From assembly GCA_003134815.1 (NCBI GenBank), contig PLCO01000061.1, positions 1 through 62,113 of the forward strand: a stretch of DNA of 62,113 bases, written 5' to 3'. Below the pieces are notes generated by a model. The model was not told the DNA's origin, did not search any database, and saw only the letters and a list, made by a program, of their open reading frames with translations. How positions within the stretch are numbered: the stretch's first letter is position 1; each line of letters begins with the position of its first letter. A program made the position numbers and the translations under genes. Of the stretch, positions 45,801 through 53,072 are shown piece by piece. This stretch comes from Acidobacteriaceae bacterium. GTDB taxonomy: Bacteria; Acidobacteriota; Terriglobia; Terriglobales; Acidobacteriaceae.

Positions 45801-45830
45801 TTTCTAATCCCTAATCCCTTGTCCCTGCCT
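45801..45830. repeat. CTAATCCCTAATCCC / GTCCCTG run
   Basis: A short string of (C)TAATCCC and TTGTCCCTG units next to the MFS stop. It is complementary in style to the GGGACTA run after the dipeptidase (11297) and similar to that at 53034. Confidence 0.65.
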
Positions 45831-45832
45831 TT

Positions 45833-47302
45833 TCACTGCCGCATCTCTTCCGCCGTCATCGCTTCCGCCATCTCTCTTGCCGCCGGAATGATCCCCATCT
45901 CCTGGTAAATTGGCCGCACCACGCGACGCAATGCGGGCAGTCGCGTTACGAACCACGCCGCGCCAAGCACGATCGCTACTCCGTTGAGAATCACCGTCCA
46001 TTGCGCGCCCGCCAAGGGCGTTCCCCGCACGAACCACAACGGCATTGGCGGAATGGCATGTGCCATCCAGCCCGCCAGGAGGCTGCCAAACGGCGCCATT
46101 CCCATGAAGGCCATGGTGTAATAGCTCATCACGCGGCCGCGCTTGTCTTCATCCGTCAACGTCTGGATGATCGTATTGCTCGCCGCCATTCCCTGCATCA
46201 TGCCCATGCCTGCAACGAGCACCATCAGCATCGACAGCCAGAAAACGTGCGACATCCCAAACCCAATCAGTCCCAATCCGAAGACGGCCGCGGCAACCGG
46301 GATCATCCGAATCAAACCACGGATGCTTTTGCGCGCCGCTAGCGAAAGCGCGGAGATGAGCGCGCCGACGCCCATCGCTCCCATCAGGAACCCAAGTGTG
46401 TGCGGCCCTCCGTTCAGCACCTTGACCGCGAATATCGGCATCAGCACTACAAACGGCATGCCCATGAGGCTGATCACGGCAAACAACGCCAGAATCGTGC
46501 GAATGGGCAGGAAGCCTGCAACGTAGCTCCAGCCCTCCTTCAATTCCGTCAGCATCGATGTTGCAGCGCGGCGCACTGCGGCCGCATTTAGCCGCATCAT
46601 GAGCAGCGACGCAATCACCGCGATGTAACTGACGCCATCGATCAGGAAGCACCAGCCCTCGCTTGTCGCCGCAATCAGCATTCCGGCCAATGATGGCCCG
46701 ATCAATCGAGCAACATTGACCATGGACGAATTGATCGCAATCGCGTTGCCGAGATCGGCGCGGTCGCCCACCATCTCCACCATGAAGGCTTGGCGAGCCG
46801 GCATGTCGAACGCGTTAACGACTCCTTGCGCGACGCTCAAAATCAGAATCAGGCTAATCGTGACGTGTCCTGAGAGCGTTAACGCGGCCAGCAGGAATGA
46901 CTGAATCATGGCCAGCGTCTGCGTCCATACCAGCACTTGCCGGCGGTCGAGCCGGTCGACCCAAACGCCGGCGAAAGGCGCGAACAGAAACGTTGGTATT
47001 TGCCCCGCAAAGCTCACCGTGCCCAGCAACAAGGCCGACCCCGTCAGCCGGTATACCAGCCACGACGTCGCAATGCGCGTCATCCACGAGCCGGTCAGCG
47101 AAATCGTTTGGCCGCCGAAAAAAAGCCTGAAGTTGCGATGCCTTAGCGCGCGCCACGCATGCGATGCGCCGCTCAGCGCGCGTGTCCTCTCCTCAGCCTC
47201 CGTCCCTTCGGGCGGCGTGCTTGCTTCAGGACCTTGCCGCGTTTCTCCCGTTCGCGCAACTGGTCCCGCAACTTGTCTCGCATTTCGTTCCTCATTGCTC
47301 AC
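45833..47302 (-). CDS. Major facilitator superfamily transporter (DHA3/EntS-like)
   Basis: A 489-residue MFS permease of the drug/siderophore-exporter type (MFS_3). After a 50-residue polar N-terminus, ALRHRNFRLFFGGQTISLTGSWM marks TM1. The conserved loop DRLDRRQVLVWTQ follows between TM2 and TM3, then about 12 hydrophobic segments and the TM11-12 TMAFMGMAPFGSLLAGWM block. The substrate is not predictable. Its start overlaps the upstream DUF302 gene by 4 bp (ATGA), so they form one operon. Confidence 0.9.
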   Translation of the reverse strand: MSNEERNARQVAGPVARTGETRQGPEASTPPEGTEAEERTRALSGASHAWRALRHRNFRLFFGGQTISLTGSWMTRIATSWLVYRLTGSALLLGTVSFAGQIPTFLFAPFAGVWVDRLDRRQVLVWTQTLAMIQSFLLAALTLSGHVTISLILILSVAQGVVNAFDMPARQAFMVEMVGDRADLGNAIAINSSMVNVARLIGPSLAGMLIAATSEGWCFLIDGVSYIAVIASLLMMRLNAAAVRRAATSMLTELKEGWSYVAGFLPIRTILALFAVISLMGMPFVVLMPIFAVKVLNGGPHTLGFLMGAMGVGALISALSLAARKSIRGLIRMIPVAAAVFGLGLIGFGMSHVFWLSMLMVLVAGMGMMQGMAASNTIIQTLTDEDKRGRVMSYYTMAFMGMAPFGSLLAGWMAHAIPPMPLWFVRGTPLAGAQWTVILNGVAIVLGAAWFVTRLPALRRVVRPIYQEMGIIPAAREMAEAMTAEEMRQ

Positions 47303-47712
47303 TCTTCAGCTGCCTTTGCTGCGATTCTTTCCGCTGCGGCAAGGTTCTGCATCAATTCCGCAGGAAAATTGTGGCGACTGCGCAAATAATCCGGGGAATT
47401 ATATGAAATCCAGACCTTCCCATCCGCATCTTCCCAGACAAGAATCTTGAGCGGCAGATCGATCGCAATACTTGGCGCGGCCAGCATCACCGGCGTGCCC
47501 GCCTTTGGATTTCCAAAGATGAGCAGCTTGGTAGGGCGCATCTTCATGCCCACTTTCTCGGCTTCGCCGCTGTGATCCACCAGCGCGAACAACGTCACAT
47601 TCTTCGCGTCCAGAAGGTCGCCCAACTTCTTCACGGTCGCGTCTACTGAATGATGGCTGGCGATGTCGACAATTCCGCTCGCGCTCATATCCAAAATCAT
47701 ACGTGAGCCCAT
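47299..47712 (-). CDS. DUF302 domain protein
   Basis: A 137-residue protein that is essentially one DUF302 domain: HHSVDATVKKLGDLLDAKN, FALVDHSGEAEKVGMKMRP, LLIFGNPKAGTPVMLAAPS, ALDLPLK-type AIDLPLKILVWED and NSPDYLRSRH. DUF302 proteins fold like a ferredoxin-type alpha/beta dimer; the biochemical role is unknown. The frame is open to 47934, but ATG 47712 (or 47700) matches the domain start. It overlaps the MFS gene by 4 bp, so it may assist or sense what the transporter moves. Confidence 0.85.
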   Translation of the reverse strand: MGSRMILDMSASGIVDIASHHSVDATVKKLGDLLDAKNVTLFALVDHSGEAEKVGMKMRPTKLLIFGNPKAGTPVMLAAPSIAIDLPLKILVWEDADGKVWISYNSPDYLRSRHNFPAELMQNLAAAERIAAKAAEE

Positions 47713-47897
47713 CGCATTTTTCTCGACCGCAAATAAAAGGCCCCTTGCCGAAGCAAGAGGCATTGTCCTTCGCGCATTGCGTTCAGCTGAAGCGGGCAAG
47801 AGGCCGGGCCTGCTCGTCCACTCCCTCTTTACTCTATAAAGACAACCTGCGTTTTGTGCAATCTCGCTCCAGCAGGTTCTCCAATTAAAGCGGACAA

Positions 47898-50024
47898 TTG
47901 AATGGGAGGTTTGTCTATTTTGGAAGTGGGACACTTTTGACAGTTTTGTCTCATGCGGACACTCCGATCGGACTCTTGCAGTCTGTCTTTGGCTTTGTCG
48001 GCTTTCTCGCCAATCAAGAGAAGGTGTGCGATGCGGCGATCGAGGGGCGCGACCTTTTGCTAGTGATGCCCACCGGGGCAGGGAAGTCGCTCTGCTATCA
48101 GTTGCCCGCCATCGCGCGCGGCGGAACTGCGCTGGTCATTTCGCCCTTGATCTCTCTCATGGAAGACCAGGCGGCGAAACTGGCAGCGCTAGGCCTTCGC
48201 GTGGCGCGAATTCATTCCGGCCTGGACCGCGGCGCGGCCCGTCAGGCGTGCGTGGAGTACCTTGAAGGCGCGCTGCAGTTTCTCTTTGTTGCGCCTGAGC
48301 GGCTACGTGTGCCCGGATTTCCCGAGATGCTGGCCAAGCGCAAGTTGGCGCTGATTGCCATAGACGAGGCCCATTGCATCTCGCAATGGGGACACGACTT
48401 CCGGCCCGACTACCGTATGCTGGGCCAGTATCTGCCCGGGCTTCGCAACTCTCCCGATCCCCCGCCTGTGATTGCGCTAACGGCCACAGCCACTCCCACA
48501 GTGCAGGCGGACATCCTTGCGCAACTGGGCATGGCGAATTCCCTCAAGTTTATTCACGGCTTCCGCCGCAAGAATCTCGCCATCGAAGTGGTTGAGGTTG
48601 CGGTACCGGCGCGCGCGTCCGCCATCTGTCATCTGCTCGCATCGTCGGCACGCCGTCCCGCCATCGTTTACGCCACGTCGAGAAAGCAGTCCGAAAGTCT
48701 GGCCGCGGAACTCTCGCTCATTGTTCGAGCTGCCGCCTACCATGCCGGGCTTGACGCGGAGACGCGCACTCGTGTGCAGAAGGCCTTCCAGGCCGGCGAA
48801 TTGGAAGTCGTGGTGGCGACCATTGCATTCGGCATGGGGATTGATAAGGCTGACATCCGGACCGTGATTCACGCCGGTCTGCCGGCTACACTCGAGGGCT
48901 ACTATCAGGAGATCGGTCGCGCCGGCCGCGACGGAGCTTTGAGCCGGACTTTCTTGATGCACTCCTATGCCGACCAGCGGACGCACAACTTTTTCCTAAA
49001 CCGTGACTATCCCCCCGTCGAACACCTGAACAAAGTCTTTGCCGCGCTTGGAGAGGACCCGCGACCCGCCGCGGAACTGTGGAGCGAGTCGAAACTCGAC
49101 GAAGAGGAGTTCGACAAGGCTCTGGAGAAGCTCGAAATTCATGGCGGCGCGCGTGTCGACTTCGGAGGCGCTGCCACCAAAGGCGCGGCGGGATGGAAGA
49201 AAACTTACACAATTCAGGCGCAGTACCGCGCCGAACAGTTCGAGCGAGTGTTGCGGTTCACTCGATCGAGCACATGCCGCATGTCCGCGCTGGTGCGGCA
49301 TTTTGGCGACGTGAACGATGCAAACCAGCCTTGCGGAATCTGCGACATTTGCGATCCGGCGGGCGCGGTGCTGCGCCAATTCCGGCGAGCAACGCCAACC
49401 GAGCGTCGCATTGTCCAGGCAATTGTGGATAGGCTGAGGCCAGTAAGCTACATGGCCACGGGGACGCTGCAACGGAGCCTCGAACTTGTGGACGGAATGA
49501 GCCGCGGCGACTTTGACGGGCTGCTCGATGCCATAGTGCGCGCGGGACTCATCGAGATCGAAGAAGCGGAGTTCGAGAAAAACGGCGAGATCCTGCGATT
49601 TCGCAAAGTGCTGATCACGGAAATCGGGTTGGAAGTGAGGCCCGCAACGCCGCTGCCGCTGCTTATCGGTGACGGAATTGCCGATGAGTTCGAAGCCGGT
49701 AGCAAAGCCCTTCCGAGGCAGAAAAAAGCCACAACGAGCGCCCGGATCGCTTCGCAGAAGCCGGGCGGCATGGAAACAAATCCGGAGCCGGCCGACCCCG
49801 CCTCCGAGGTTTTGGTCGCACTGCTCCGGGAGTGGCGAACCGCCGAAGCCAAGCGGCTGGGCGTCCCGGCTTTCGTGGTGCTGCATGACCGCACGCTTCA
49901 GGCAGTGGCGCGGGCGCGTCCAGCGAATGGCGCGCAATTACTGGAGATCGATGGGATCGGCCCCGCTAAGGCGGAACGGTTTGGCGTGGCCATCTTGAAG
50001 CTGTGCGCGGTGTCTTCTAGCTGA
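47898..50024 (+). CDS. recQ: ATP-dependent DNA helicase RecQ
   Basis: A 3'-5' helicase of 708 residues for recombination and fork repair. Motif I is MPTGAGKSLCYQLP, motif II DEAH with the RecQ aromatic loop (IDEAHCISQWGHDFRPDY), motif III LTATATP, and motif VI YYQEIGRAGRDG. The zinc-binding domain is CRM-x-CGICDIC-like (STCRMSAL, then CGICDICDP), followed by winged helix and a C-terminal HRDC (VLHDRTLQAVARARP, LLEIDGIGPAKAERFG). The N-terminus is uncertain: the frame begins with a TTG at 47898, and TTGs at 47937 and 47946 are equally possible. Its 3' end overlaps the convergent cyclophilin gene by 8 bp. Confidence 0.93.
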   Translation: MNGRFVYFGSGTLLTVLSHADTPIGLLQSVFGFVGFLANQEKVCDAAIEGRDLLLVMPTGAGKSLCYQLPAIARGGTALVISPLISLMEDQAAKLAALGLRVARIHSGLDRGAARQACVEYLEGALQFLFVAPERLRVPGFPEMLAKRKLALIAIDEAHCISQWGHDFRPDYRMLGQYLPGLRNSPDPPPVIALTATATPTVQADILAQLGMANSLKFIHGFRRKNLAIEVVEVAVPARASAICHLLASSARRPAIVYATSRKQSESLAAELSLIVRAAAYHAGLDAETRTRVQKAFQAGELEVVVATIAFGMGIDKADIRTVIHAGLPATLEGYYQEIGRAGRDGALSRTFLMHSYADQRTHNFFLNRDYPPVEHLNKVFAALGEDPRPAAELWSESKLDEEEFDKALEKLEIHGGARVDFGGAATKGAAGWKKTYTIQAQYRAEQFERVLRFTRSSTCRMSALVRHFGDVNDANQPCGICDICDPAGAVLRQFRRATPTERRIVQAIVDRLRPVSYMATGTLQRSLELVDGMSRGDFDGLLDAIVRAGLIEIEEAEFEKNGEILRFRKVLITEIGLEVRPATPLPLLIGDGIADEFEAGSKALPRQKKATTSARIASQKPGGMETNPEPADPASEVLVALLREWRTAEAKRLGVPAFVVLHDRTLQAVARARPANGAQLLEIDGIGPAKAERFGVAILKLCAVSSS

Positions 50025-50547
50025 TCCGCTCGATTGTCACCGACTCCAGCACGACGGGCTTGTGCGGCTTGTCCTGCGCATTGCGCGCAACTTTGGAAAT
50101 TTTGGTTACGATGTCATCGCCCTCGACGACCTCGCCAAAAATCGTATGGTTGCCGGTGAGCCATGGCGTAGCCGCCACAGTAATAAAGAACTGGCTGCCG
50201 TTCGTGTTCGGTCCCGAATTGGCCATGGCCAGCTTGAACGCCTTATCGAACTTGTGCGCCGAGCCTCTGGTCTCATCCTCGAAGCGATAGCCGGGCCCGC
50301 CCATTCCGTTGCCGGCCGGATCGCCGCCCTGAATCATGAAGTCGGGAATCACGCGGTGAAAGATCGTGCCGTCGAAGAGCTTGTCCTTGCTCTTGGCTCG
50401 CGTAACCGGATGTGACCACTCCTTCGCGCCCTCGGCCAGCTCGATAAAGTTTTTGACGGTGATGGGCGCGTCGGCCTCGAATAGCCGAACAGTAATCTTG
50501 CCTTCCGTGGTCGTAAAGACGGCGTACGTTCCTGCTGCAAGTGCCAT
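50017..50547 (-). CDS. Cyclophilin-type peptidyl-prolyl isomerase (cytosolic)
   Basis: A 176-residue cyclophilin that catalyses prolyl cis-trans isomerisation. The core has FHRVIPDFMIQGGDPAGNGMGGPGYRFEDE with the catalytic Arg, MANSGPNTNGSQFFIT, and a C-terminal NHTIFGEVVEGDDIV. No signal peptide is present, so it is cytosolic. It has a small insertion (WSHPVTRAKSKDKLFDG) in the first loop, shared with the neighbouring fusion protein, so the two probably arose by duplication. It lies 36 bp downstream of that gene and overlaps recQ convergently by 8 bp. Confidence 0.93.
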   Translation of the reverse strand: MALAAGTYAVFTTTEGKITVRLFEADAPITVKNFIELAEGAKEWSHPVTRAKSKDKLFDGTIFHRVIPDFMIQGGDPAGNGMGGPGYRFEDETRGSAHKFDKAFKLAMANSGPNTNGSQFFITVAATPWLTGNHTIFGEVVEGDDIVTKISKVARNAQDKPHKPVVLESVTIERIS

Positions 50548-50583
50548 GATTGTTCCTCGTTTGAGATAGATTGACTAAGCCGA

Positions 50584-51621
50584 TTAACGGCCCCAACTGA
50601 AAATAACGTTGATGGTCGTGCGAACCTCGACCGGCTGGCCGTTGAGCAGATAAGGCCGGTAGCGCCATTGCCTCACGGCATTGAGAGCGGCCTGTTGCAG
50701 AAGGTCCGGGCCGCTGACGATTTGGAGATCTTTCACGAGGCCGTCCGTGCCAATGAGTGCGCTCATGACGACCGTGCCCTCGGCATGAACTCTCTCGGCA
50801 ATGTCTGGTAAAACTGGAGCTGTTTTGTATTTCAAAAGGCCAACAGCCACGCCGGATGAAATGTTCACAATCTTCGGCGGCGCATCCGTCGCAGCGGCCT
50901 CGCCTGGCGGAGGCGGCATCGGTTCGCCCTCGTGCACAATCGTTACTTTCTTCAGCGTCACAGGCGTTAGCGGCCTGTCGCTCGAATCGCGTTCCACGCG
51001 CGCGATGGACTTCACTACTGCCACGCTTGCGTCGTCGCACTGGCCAAAGAGCGTGTAGTGCTGATCGAGAAAATCCGCCGCCTGCTCGGTGATGAAGAAC
51101 TGGCTCCCATTTGTGTTCGGTCCACTGTTGGCCATCGCAAGCCTTCCAGGCCGATCGAAATTCAGGCCGGGATCGAACTCATCGTCAAAGATATAGCCGG
51201 GATTGCCAATCCCCGTCCCCGTCGGATCGCCGCCCTGAATCATGAACTGCGGAATGACGCGATGAAAGATCGTTCCGTCGTAATACGGCTTGTGGTGCTG
51301 CACCTTCTTCGTAGCCGGATCGGTCCAGTCCTTTGTGCCTTCGGCGAGCCCGATGAAGTTGGCCACAGCCTTTGGCGCTTGCTTTTGATAGAACTGGCAG
51401 GTAATCCGGCCCATTGATGTGTCCATCACCACAGTCGGCCCATTGGGAACCGTCGTTGCATCGGGCGTCGCCTGCGGCGCGTCGGGAACTTCTTGACTCG
51501 CGGCTGGGCTCGCGGGCGCCGCAGCGGGCGGTGTAGCCTGCTGGCCAAACAAAGCGAAGGCCGCGCTGGCGACACCAGCTACGGCCAGGGAAGAAAACAG
51601 AAGAGTGCGCCGAATGTTCAT
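50584..51621 (-). CDS. Exported cyclophilin fused to a TonB C-terminal domain
   Basis: A 345-residue exported protein. A signal or anchor segment (about 5-26) leads through a Pro/Ala linker (31-60) to a cyclophilin domain (62-230; FHRVIPQFMIQGGDPTG, catalytic Arg121; MANSGPNTNGSQFFIT, 163-178). A Pro-rich spacer (PMPPPPGE, 234-241) follows, then a TonB_C domain (about 255-343) with YPLLPDIAERVHAEG-type KTAPVLPDIAERVHAEGTV, GTDGLVKDLQIVSG, and ALNAVRQWRYRP. TonB_C normally contacts TonB-dependent receptors, but there is no ExbB/ExbD-type TM Pro-rich rod here. The fusion is uncommon; a periplasmic chaperone tied to an outer-membrane partner is the inference. It leads the two-gene operon. Confidence 0.9.
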   Translation of the reverse strand: MNIRRTLLFSSLAVAGVASAAFALFGQQATPPAAAPASPAASQEVPDAPQATPDATTVPNGPTVVMDTSMGRITCQFYQKQAPKAVANFIGLAEGTKDWTDPATKKVQHHKPYYDGTIFHRVIPQFMIQGGDPTGTGIGNPGYIFDDEFDPGLNFDRPGRLAMANSGPNTNGSQFFITEQAADFLDQHYTLFGQCDDASVAVVKSIARVERDSSDRPLTPVTLKKVTIVHEGEPMPPPPGEAAATDAPPKIVNISSGVAVGLLKYKTAPVLPDIAERVHAEGTVVMSALIGTDGLVKDLQIVSGPDLLQQAALNAVRQWRYRPYLLNGQPVEVRTTINVIFSWGR

Positions 51622-51694
51622 GCCGTACTTGAGGGTAAATCATGCGGCGGGCAGCGTGCCACCTGGACTTCCGGCGCTCGGACCTGACTTCGGG

Positions 51695-52987
51695 CTAGAC
51701 GAGCCTCAAAAATCCAGCCCGTCTCAGTCGCGCTCCTGGGAAAACTGTCTCGAGATTCTCAGCGCCCAGCGTGCGCGTTACCACTTCGCCCAGCACCTGC
51801 CGGTAGTCGGTCGTCAGCATCAGGTCTCGGCCTTCGTTCAGTTGGTCGTCGTCGAGTCCCGGCCACTTTCCATACACCTTGCCGCCCTTGACCTGCCCGC
51901 CCAGCACAAACATCGCATTTGCGTGCCCATGATCGGTTCCGCCGGTTCCGTTTTCGCGCGCGGTGCGCCCAAACTCCGACATCGTCACCAGAGTCACGTT
52001 TCCACGGTCATCGCCCAGGTCGCGCCAGAAGGCGGCAATGCTCGCGGAGAAATCGCCGAGCCGGTTGGCGAGCTGCCCGTTCACGCCACCCTGGTTTTGA
52101 TGCGTGTCCCATCCCGTCACGTCGGTAAATGCTGCTTCAACGCCCAGGTTAGCCTTCAGCAGTTGCGCAATCTGCCGCATGTTGTTGCCGAAGTCCGTGT
52201 TCGGGTAATTCACGCCGGTTGCCGGCGTGTACTGCGCGGGATTCGCGGCCTTCAGCATCTTCACCGCTTCAAATGTTTCATCTCCTGCCGCGTGGAAGAT
52301 GCGGTCGCCGGAGTCGGCATACATTGCCTCAAACGCGCTTGCCGCGGGTGAGGGTGTCGCCCCGCGTCCCGCCACGGTAAAGTTGTTCACGTTGCCGATC
52401 GCAATCGCCGGAACCGTACCGGCCAGCGTGCGCGGGACTTCGGCACCGAGCGCAAGCGCGCGAAACGCCGTATGCTCCTGGTTATGCCGACCACAGTTGC
52501 ACGCGGCAACATACGCGGCATCAGCCGAATCCTGGGCCTGCAGCGCGCGGTTCAGCCAGCCGTCATCTGTGTTCTTCACTCCCGGCGTGCCCGATTCCAT
52601 GTAGTCCTGCGCGTCAAAGTGCGACCGGCTCATATCCGGCGAGCCGCACGCGTGCACAATCGCGAGTTGCCCCTGATCGTAAAGCGGCTTGAACGCGGCC
52701 AGCGAGGGATGCAGCCCAAAAAATCCATCCAGGTCTAAGACTTGATTTTCCGGAATCGCAATGCTCGGCCGCATTTTGTAGTAATTCTTTTCGCGATAGG
52801 GAACCACGACGTTCAATCCATCCGCGGCGCCGCGCTGGAAGATTACCACCAGCCGCTGACCTCGCCCGATCTGGCCGGCCCCTGCCGCCTGCGCTAAAAC
52901 GCTGCGTACGAGAAAGTTCGGCATCGCCGTGGTGCCTGCCACAGCGAGCGCGCCATTATGCAGGAAAAATCGCCGGTTCATTCGCAT
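51695..52987 (-). CDS. DUF1501 domain protein, Tat-exported
   Basis: A 430-residue member of DUF1501, related to alkaline-phosphatase/sulfatase-fold proteins. A twin-arginine-like signal (NRRFFLHNGALAVAG) starts the protein. The body has VIFQRGAADGLNVVVPY, ACGSPDMSRSHFDAQDYMESG, MSEFGRTARENGTGGTDHGHANAMFVLGG and GKWPGLDDDQLNEGRDLMLTTDYRQV, typical metal-binding blocks of this family. It occurs with DUF1800 proteins in many Acidobacteria and Planctomycetes, as here (86 bp downstream of the next gene). The enzymatic role is unproven. Confidence 0.9.
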   Translation of the reverse strand: MRMNRRFFLHNGALAVAGTTAMPNFLVRSVLAQAAGAGQIGRGQRLVVIFQRGAADGLNVVVPYREKNYYKMRPSIAIPENQVLDLDGFFGLHPSLAAFKPLYDQGQLAIVHACGSPDMSRSHFDAQDYMESGTPGVKNTDDGWLNRALQAQDSADAAYVAACNCGRHNQEHTAFRALALGAEVPRTLAGTVPAIAIGNVNNFTVAGRGATPSPAASAFEAMYADSGDRIFHAAGDETFEAVKMLKAANPAQYTPATGVNYPNTDFGNNMRQIAQLLKANLGVEAAFTDVTGWDTHQNQGGVNGQLANRLGDFSASIAAFWRDLGDDRGNVTLVTMSEFGRTARENGTGGTDHGHANAMFVLGGQVKGGKVYGKWPGLDDDQLNEGRDLMLTTDYRQVLGEVVTRTLGAENLETVFPGARLRRAGFLRLV

Positions 52988-53033
52988 TGTGCAACTCCTC
53001 AGCTGAGAGATACTAGCTGCTTGCCATGTTTCG

Positions 53034-53068
53034 ACAGTCCCTATGTCCCTGGTCCCTAAGTCCCTCGG
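53034..53068. repeat. GTCCCTA-type short repeats between DUF1501 and DUF1800 genes
   Basis: ACAGTCCCTATGTCCCTGG continues as TCCCTAAGTCCCTCGG, four units of 7-8 bp. These are the reverse-complement type of the GGGACTA units at 11297. A TACTAGCTGC string lies just to the left (53011). Confidence 0.75.
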
Positions 53069-53072
53069 CGCT

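Larger units (their letters stand above)
45399..45832. other. 434-bp gap with hairpins and short repeats
   Basis: No gene. It contains the promoter of the TIGR03118 gene, hairpins GGCGGC/GCCGCC (45607-45626) and GCCCCA/TGGGGC (45641-45656), and a 60-bp stretch of degenerate GAA(C/A)GCTGAA units (45729-45788). A CTAATCCCTAATCCC/GTCCCTG run (45801-45830) lies just beyond the MFS stop codon. Confidence 0.6.
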
